NCBI GenBank assembly: GCA_963674685.2
Contig: CAXXWT010000009.1
Location: 930,001 to 994,000, forward strand
Direction: 5' to 3'
Length of the DNA: 64,000 nt
Origin: G963674685 sp963674685
Lineage (GTDB): Bacteria > Lernaellota > Lernaellaia > JACKCT01
Shown here: positions 58,992-64,000 of the stretch, one piece after another
How the letters are laid out: every line of letters begins with the position of its first letter
Numbering within the stretch: the first letter of the stretch is position 1
Translations under genes and position numbers: made by a program
Notes under the pieces: model-generated
Database searches by the model: none
Told to the model about the DNA's origin: nothing
What the model saw: only the letters and a program-made list of their open reading frames with translations

Positions 58992-60734
58992 TTACAGGCA
59001 GCCGCAGCCGCCCTCATCGTTGTCATCGTCATCGGATTCGGGCGCATCGTCGTCGATTTCATCGCCATCGTCGAGATCCTCATCCAGATCATCGTTTACG
59101 TCGTCATTTAAGTCGTCGTCGGAATCGTCATCGATATCGTCGTTGATATCATCGTCTGCGTCATCATCCACGGGAATTTCAAAAGAATCATGCGTCAGTG
59201 TTCCATATTGGAAGGGATCGAGATGCCCCCCGCTTTCCGAAAGGCCGAGCCAGTCCGCCAGGAAGCCGCTCGTTTGATTTTCAAAATAGAACCAGCATGG
59301 CAACGTTCCTTTGCCGGGTTCGGCAAAGAAAAAGTTGTCGACATCCATGGCGATTTCGTGGATTGCGTAATCCCGGTATGGGCTGGAGGCGTATTGAAGT
59401 CCGCCGACGGTGATCGGGTCGCCGTATTGGGGGTGGTCCCAGATTTCCGTGATGGAACGAAAAAGAACCCGATTTTCCCCATTTTCATTGATAAACCAAT
59501 AATTTCCGTCACTTTCATCGGCATCCCAAGCGTCGCCTTCGGGATCGAAATAGAATCCAAGCTGGCCGGCGTCGCCCGCCTTGTAGGTGAAATCCTCCAC
59601 AAGCCAGTAAAGAACGCCGTTAAAATAGTAGAAATGGGCCAGCACGTTTTGATTGTTGTCAACGCGGAAAGCTTCCGCCAGGTTGTACTCGCCTTCTTCC
59701 GGCAAACCGTCGACGACGGGTTGCGCGTTGAGATCGCCGACATCGATGTTGAGGCCGCTGAAATCCTCTTGAAAAACCGTCGTAAAGGGAAAATCGAGGT
59801 CCAGGTCGCCGGACACTTGCAGACTCGCCAGGTCTCTCGATCCGTTTTGCCGGCGGTCTGCCGGAGCTTCGATAGATAATTGAAGCGTCCGAAGTTCGCC
59901 TGAAGGAATGGAATCGGAATCGGTATCCAGAATGACGACCCAGTCGGAACCGCTGACCTGTGCGTTATAATCCAGGCTTTCGGAGCCACCGTTGTAAATA
60001 TCCACGAAATAGACGGCCTGGGGATTTTCGGAATTGACGATTCGCGCGGAAAATCGCGGCTGTGCGATGATCTCGCCGATAGCATCCGGGTGAATAAATC
60101 GCCATGCCTTCTCCGGGGCGTTTACCGGCGCCGCGCAATCGGCGCTGAGATACTCACCGTCCTGAAAGCCTTTTATTGAAAGATTCGATTTCTTACTCGT
60201 GCTTTCAAAAGGGTCCTGAATTCTGACAATCAGGTCGTTTGAACCTTCTTCCAGGACGATCTGGAATGTCGCAAGATCCTGATCGTTATCCAGAATCGGC
60301 ACGCCGTCATATTGCACGATAAAACGCCGGTCGCCTTCTTCTCCCACACTTTTGTGATAAATGGCGCCGGTCGACGACGCATTGATATCCGTCCACAGGC
60401 CGGCATAATTCTTAAGCTCTATTGCGCCTTCGTCACAGCCGACATCCCAGGACGTTTCGTTTCCGAAAGAAATGTGCCCGTTCGTGGCTATGCGCAGTTT
60501 TGTGTATATCCGCCCGTAAAAAACAAAAGCGAAACCCGGTTCGACCGCTTCGCCGAGGATGTCGTCGCCGCTCGGTCCCAATGAACCATCGGAAATATCT
60601 TCCCATGTATAGGTTTCGGCGTCGTCCCAGGTATATCCGTATGAGTCCGGCCCACCGGTATCGGCCGAGGTCGGAATCGTCAGCGAAAGCACGAAAACAA
60701 GGTTCATGAAAACCGCGGCTATGATTTTGTTCAT
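58992..60734 (-). CDS. exported paralogue with Asp-rich GGCGCL C-terminus
   Basis: A 580-aa exported protein with a signal peptide (about 1-24, ending SAD) and no lipobox. Residues about 27-190 repeat the NIDO-like domain of the lipoprotein gene beside it (PDSYGYTWDD, WEDISDGSLGPSGDD, IATNGHISFGN, YAGLWTDINASSTGAIYHK, LATFQIVLEEGSNDLIVRI). A beta sandwich and a region resembling exported carbohydrate-binding domains follow (WFINENGENRVLFRSI, GDAGQLGFYFDPEGDAW). Residues 522-580 are Asp-rich and end GGCGCL with no membrane helix. I start at the ATG at 60734, with AGGG eight bases upstream. Confidence 0.8.
   Translation of the reverse strand: MNKIIAAVFMNLVFVLSLTIPTSADTGGPDSYGYTWDDAETYTWEDISDGSLGPSGDDILGEAVEPGFAFVFYGRIYTKLRIATNGHISFGNETSWDVGCDEGAIELKNYAGLWTDINASSTGAIYHKSVGEEGDRRFIVQYDGVPILDNDQDLATFQIVLEEGSNDLIVRIQDPFESTSKKSNLSIKGFQDGEYLSADCAAPVNAPEKAWRFIHPDAIGEIIAQPRFSARIVNSENPQAVYFVDIYNGGSESLDYNAQVSGSDWVVILDTDSDSIPSGELRTLQLSIEAPADRRQNGSRDLASLQVSGDLDLDFPFTTVFQEDFSGLNIDVGDLNAQPVVDGLPEEGEYNLAEAFRVDNNQNVLAHFYYFNGVLYWLVEDFTYKAGDAGQLGFYFDPEGDAWDADESDGNYWFINENGENRVLFRSITEIWDHPQYGDPITVGGLQYASSPYRDYAIHEIAMDVDNFFFAEPGKGTLPCWFYFENQTSGFLADWLGLSESGGHLDPFQYGTLTHDSFEIPVDDDADDDINDDIDDDSDDDLNDDVNDDLDEDLDDGDEIDDDAPESDDDDNDEGGCGCL
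58995..59171 (-). other. Asp-rich C-terminal tail ending GGCGCL
   Basis: This encodes the last 59 residues of the 580-aa protein: repeats of IDDD, INDD, LNDD and similar tetrapeptides, then EGGCGCL and the stop. The composition matches the N-terminal linker of the neighbouring lipoprotein and the tail of the phospholipase C-like protein at 18734-21208. Confidence 0.85.
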
Positions 60735-60842
60735 GGTGTCGGCCCTTTTTAATCGCCTTGGACTGCAATTCTTAGGTGAAAATAACACAAGGGTCCAGTC
60801 GGTTACACCGTTGACACTCCCAATAGGGTTTTTTAAGGTTGA

Positions 60843-61124
60843 GTGGTCGATTCCGTGGAGAAATTTTTGCCGATTCAAGTTCAGTTCTTTTCATCTCTTC
60901 GCGCGGCCGCGGACACGCAGGGCGTAATGATCGAAGCGAGGGATGTCGGGGAAGCTGTAAAAGCATTGAAAAAGATGTTTCGGCAAAATATGGAATTCAT
61001 CAGGCTGCTTAAAATATCCAACGTTATTTTAAACGGTCAAAACATCCTGTTTCTCCGAGGCGCTAAAACAAAACTTAAGGACGGCGACAGGCTGGCCTTT
61101 TTTACGCCGCTCGGCGGCGGATGA
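60843..61124 (+). CDS. MoaD/ThiS-family sulfur-carrier protein
   Basis: A 93-aa ubiquitin-like protein ending in Gly-Gly (FFTPLGGG), the C-terminus adenylated and thiocarboxylated for molybdopterin or tungstopterin synthesis. The beta-grasp core is IQVQFFSSLRAAADTQG...VILNGQNI. The start is GTG at 60843, with AAGG four bases upstream; another GTG at 60855 is possible. It lies 28 bases before aldehyde:ferredoxin oxidoreductase, a known pairing for the tungsten cofactor. Confidence 0.85.
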   Translation: MVDSVEKFLPIQVQFFSSLRAAADTQGVMIEARDVGEAVKALKKMFRQNMEFIRLLKISNVILNGQNILFLRGAKTKLKDGDRLAFFTPLGGG

Positions 61125-61152
61125 TCTTATTTGAAATTGCAAGGAGTTGGGA

Positions 61153-63201
61153 ATGTCAAGCAAATACGGCGGATATATGGGGGAAACGCTTTGGATCGAT
61201 CTTGGGAAAGGCGAATCTTCTTCATATGACATTTCGGATGCCGACAGGGAGCTTTTCATCGGCAACAAAGGTTTGGCGGCGAAAATTCTCTGGGACAATC
61301 TGAAACCCGGCATCGATCCTTTGGGCGCAGAGAACCTGCTGGTCGTCACTACGGCGCCGCTGACGGGAACAGGCGCGCCCTGCTCCAGCCGTTTCAATGT
61401 TTCCACAAAAAGTCCGCTGACCGGCGGCATCACGTCGTCCAATTCCGGCGGAAAATTCGGAGTCCATCTCAAACGAGCCGGATTCGATGCGTTGATACTC
61501 GCCGGGAAATCCAGCAAGCCCGTTTATATCGAAGTCAACGACGGGCAGACGACATTTCACGACGCGGCGGATATCTGGGGGCTCGACACGGAAGCCGCGC
61601 AGGAAAAGCTTCGTGAAAAACACGGCAAAAAAGCCAGCGTGATGGTCATCGGTCCCGCCGGGGAAAATCTCGTGCGTTTCGCGTGCATTATGAACGAGGA
61701 AAGAGCGCACGGCCGCGGCGGCGTCGGCGCCGTCATGGGCAGCAAAAATGTCAAAGCCATGGTTGCCATCGGCGACAAAAAAGCTCCCGTCGCCGAGCCG
61801 GAAAGTTATAAGGCCGCTAAAAAAGCCTGGTCGAAACTTCTAAGGAATCACCCGGTGACCGGCGATGTTCTGCCCAAATACGGCACGCTTAATCTTCTCG
61901 CCAAAGCCAATGAATTATCGGTTTTGCCCACGAGGAATTTCAACGAGGGGCATTACGATAAAGCCGGTGATATCGATGCGGAAGCTCTGGCGACGAAATA
62001 CAACGTGAAAAATGACGGGTGCTTCTCATGTCCCATTCGCTGCGGGCGCATCGTCGAGATCGACGGCAAACAGGTCAAGGGACCCGAGTTCGAGACCGTC
62101 GGGCTTTTCGGTTCGAGCCTGTGCAACAACGATCTGTGGAAAATTTGCGAATGGAATTACCTGATGGACAAGCTCGGAATGGATACGATCAGCGCCGGCA
62201 GCACGATCTGTTGCGCCGCCGAGTTGACGCAGCAGGGCTTGATGAAATCCGACATTAAGTGGGGCCAGACGAAAGGCATCGATGAGCTCCTGGTTAAAAT
62301 CGCCAACAGAGAAGGTCTGGGAGACGAACTGGCGGAAGGCGCCATGCGACTGGCGGAAAAATACGGCGCGCCCCAGTACGCCATGCACGCCAAAGGAATG
62401 GAGCTTGCGGCTTACGAACCGCGCCGCTCCGTCGGCATGGGGCTGGGATACGCTACGGCAAACCGCGGAGGCTGCCACCTCAATTCGGGTTATCTGATTT
62501 ATTTCGAAAATCTCGGGCCGGTCAACATCGATCCCCTTTCGACGATGGGGAAAACGGGATTGTTGATTTTTCAGCAAAATGCGCTGGAAGCCATCAGCAC
62601 CGTCGGCTCATGCATTTTCACCAGCTACGCCATCATTCCCGGCATCGCCAACAGCCTCAGTCCGTACGGAGCGCTGGCCAAAACGCTGGATGTGGTGATG
62701 CGCGGGACCGGCGATATGATGGGAATGTTGTTCAAGCTGCCTCCGGGCGCCGTTCCCTTTCATCTGCCGGTCATCCCGCACTCGAAATCCGTGGCCAAGC
62801 TGACGGGGATGAAATTCGGCGCCGGCGCCTTCCTCGCCGCGGGCAACCGGTCATACAACATGGAAAGGCTGTTTAACGTACGCGAGGGACTCGTGGAAAA
62901 CACCCTTCCCGAACGCCTGACGGATGTCCCGCAGGATCCCGACGACCCCAGGACGAAGGTTCCCGTCGATGAAATGCTGCCGAAGTATTACAAGGCCCGG
63001 GGGTGGGACGAGCGCGGAATCCCGACCGAAAGGACGCTGCGTTTTTTGGGAATGGACTTCGCCCTCGACGCCGTGGCGAAAATCACGGGCGACGTCCGAT
63101 CCATGCAGGATGCTTTCGATAAAAACCGTAAAGCTTATGAAGAAAATCAGGTAAAAAAGCCCCAAAAGACGGTTAAAGCGAAAACGAAAAAGAAGAAATA
63201 A
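61153..63201 (+). CDS. aor: aldehyde:ferredoxin oxidoreductase (tungsten enzyme)
   Basis: A 682-aa tungstopterin enzyme that oxidises aldehydes to acids with ferredoxin, or runs in reverse. The N-terminal FNVSTKSPLTGGITSSNSGGKFG and the cluster Cys in DGCFSCPIRCGR (about 290) and YATANRGGCHLNS (about 440) are the family's [4Fe-4S] and cofactor motifs. The ATG at 61153 has AAGGAG six bases upstream. Sits with a moaD-like gene and an aldehyde dehydrogenase; it suggests an anaerobic or low-redox aldehyde metabolism and needs tungstate uptake elsewhere. Confidence 0.94.
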   Translation: MSSKYGGYMGETLWIDLGKGESSSYDISDADRELFIGNKGLAAKILWDNLKPGIDPLGAENLLVVTTAPLTGTGAPCSSRFNVSTKSPLTGGITSSNSGGKFGVHLKRAGFDALILAGKSSKPVYIEVNDGQTTFHDAADIWGLDTEAAQEKLREKHGKKASVMVIGPAGENLVRFACIMNEERAHGRGGVGAVMGSKNVKAMVAIGDKKAPVAEPESYKAAKKAWSKLLRNHPVTGDVLPKYGTLNLLAKANELSVLPTRNFNEGHYDKAGDIDAEALATKYNVKNDGCFSCPIRCGRIVEIDGKQVKGPEFETVGLFGSSLCNNDLWKICEWNYLMDKLGMDTISAGSTICCAAELTQQGLMKSDIKWGQTKGIDELLVKIANREGLGDELAEGAMRLAEKYGAPQYAMHAKGMELAAYEPRRSVGMGLGYATANRGGCHLNSGYLIYFENLGPVNIDPLSTMGKTGLLIFQQNALEAISTVGSCIFTSYAIIPGIANSLSPYGALAKTLDVVMRGTGDMMGMLFKLPPGAVPFHLPVIPHSKSVAKLTGMKFGAGAFLAAGNRSYNMERLFNVREGLVENTLPERLTDVPQDPDDPRTKVPVDEMLPKYYKARGWDERGIPTERTLRFLGMDFALDAVAKITGDVRSMQDAFDKNRKAYEENQVKKPQKTVKAKTKKKK

Positions 63202-63339
63202 GATCAAATTGCCCCGGGGTATGGAGTCCTGGGTGTATTCTTAAAAACGATGTCATTGCCGTAATGGATTGACCTGTCTATCCGTGATAGACTGCGCGAG
63301 CGTTTGTGAGAAGAAATATCGACAATACGGGAAACATTG

Positions 63340-64000
63340 ATGAATCATAAGATTAAAGTACACAATCCGGCCACTGATGAAGTTATCGGAGAGATTCAGG
63401 CCCTCGATGTCGGCGAAGGCGTCAAGGCGATCGAACGCGCAAAGAAGGCTCAGGCCAAATGGGGCCAAAAGAGCCTGGGACAAAGGATCAAAGTCCTTCA
63501 GCGTTTCAAAAAAGCGCTCATGGAAAAAGCCGATGAGTTCAGCCGCGCCATCTCTACGGAAAACGGCAAGCCGCTCATGGAATCCATGATTACCGAAGTG
63601 CTGCCCACCGTGGATATCACGGATTATTTCTGCTCGAAGGCTCCCGGGATTCTGGCCAAAAAGCCGATTGCCATGCGCATGATGAAATACCGAAAAAGTT
63701 ATATTCATTACAAACCGCGCGGCGTCGTTTATATTATCAGCCCCTGGAATTTTCCCTTTGTCATTCCCACGGGTGAAGTCGTCATGGCTTTGATCGCGGG
63801 CAATGCCGTGATCCAAAAGCCCGCCAGTCTGACGCCCATGATCGCCTTAAAGGCCAGGGATTTGATGGTGGAAAACGGCCTGGATCCGGATTTATTTCAG
63901 GTTTTGCCCATGAAGGGCGAGCATGCTTTTAAGCTCATCGGTTCGGGCGTCGATTACGTCAATTTCACGGGATCCGTCGCCACGGGAGAAAAGGTATCCG
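63340..64000 (+). CDS. NAD(P)-dependent aldehyde dehydrogenase (cut by window edge)
   Basis: The first 220 codons of an aldehyde dehydrogenase continuing beyond base 64000. It shows the family N-terminus (VHNPATDEVIGEIQ), the substrate and cofactor segments SPWNFPFVIPTGEV (about 129), and the Rossmann loop NFTGSVATGEKV (about 208) close to the edge. The catalytic Cys and Glu lie outside. It is 138 bases downstream of the aor gene on the same strand, so it may share aldehyde metabolism. Confidence 0.88.
   Translation, partial: MNHKIKVHNPATDEVIGEIQALDVGEGVKAIERAKKAQAKWGQKSLGQRIKVLQRFKKALMEKADEFSRAISTENGKPLMESMITEVLPTVDITDYFCSKAPGILAKKPIAMRMMKYRKSYIHYKPRGVVYIISPWNFPFVIPTGEVVMALIAGNAVIQKPASLTPMIALKARDLMVENGLDPDLFQVLPMKGEHAFKLIGSGVDYVNFTGSVATGEKVS

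Noticed and set aside
60811..60839. Promoter TTGACA-17-TAAGGT for the moaD-like gene
   Set aside because: The implied start lies past the GTG at 60843 and would leave almost no leader; possible only if translation starts at 60855.

Overview
The window is a gene-dense bacterial chromosome segment with no phage, IS, rRNA or CRISPR sequence. The organism looks Gram-negative with meso-diaminopimelate peptidoglycan: it has Mpl, an NlpD-type LytM protein, many predicted lipoproteins, and ordinary Shine-Dalgarno and sigma-70 signals. Genes for surface proteins with aspartate-only linkers (CGDDDDDD after a lipobox, or a Dn-GGCGC C-terminus) suggest an uncultured lineage of deltaproteobacterial grade. 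I cannot name the taxon from sequence alone.

Layout. 1-15.9 kb is all on the minus strand. It starts with a NIF3 fragment and a CAT-anticodon tRNA, followed by a macromolecular synthesis operon read rpsU-yqeY-cvpA-dnaG-rpoD. Then come an inositol-monophosphatase family gene, a CheX-like gene, a phospholipase D-like lipoprotein, and a four-gene set (P5C dehydrogenase plus alpha, BFD-like and beta flavoenzyme subunits) that looks like heteromeric proline oxidation. A YciO/Sua5 gene and engB close the block. 16.1-21.2 kb (+) holds two small envelope proteins, xseA and a large secreted protein with a zinc-dependent phospholipase C-like domain and an Asp-rich GGCGC tail. 21.2-27.5 kb (-) is a transglutaminase/ABC exporter/UbiA operon behind a glycosyltransferase. 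27.7-40 kb is mostly housekeeping: sucCD, a D-amino-acid transaminase, a cyclophilin, pyrBC, recG and lipA. 41.4-46.7 kb (+) is a murein-recycling group (LD-carboxypeptidase, serine hydrolase, mpl) followed by two unrecognised proteins. 46.8-50.2 kb (-) is surE-pcm-dedA-nlpD-apt.

50.4-57 kb (+) is the most distinctive accessory region. A tightly packed run encodes a PIG-L deacetylase, a sugar-type formyltransferase, a GNAT-NeuB fusion, an HAD phosphatase, a Nudix-like protein and a TMTC-like membrane glycosyltransferase with TPRs. It reads as a pathway for a modified (perhaps N-formylated) nonulosonic acid and its use in surface glycosylation. It is expressed from a divergent promoter region shared with surE and ends at a strong terminator.

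57.1-60.7 kb (-) holds two tandem paralogous secreted proteins. One carries its Asp-rich segment at the N-terminus behind a lipobox Cys, the other at the C-terminus ending GGCGCL. With the protein at 18.7-21.2 kb, they suggest a C-terminal Asp-rich/GGCGC surface-targeting or anchoring signal without the transmembrane helix usual in CTERM sorting tags. The window closes with moaD-like, aldehyde:ferredoxin oxidoreductase and a truncated aldehyde dehydrogenase, a plausible aldehyde-oxidation set.
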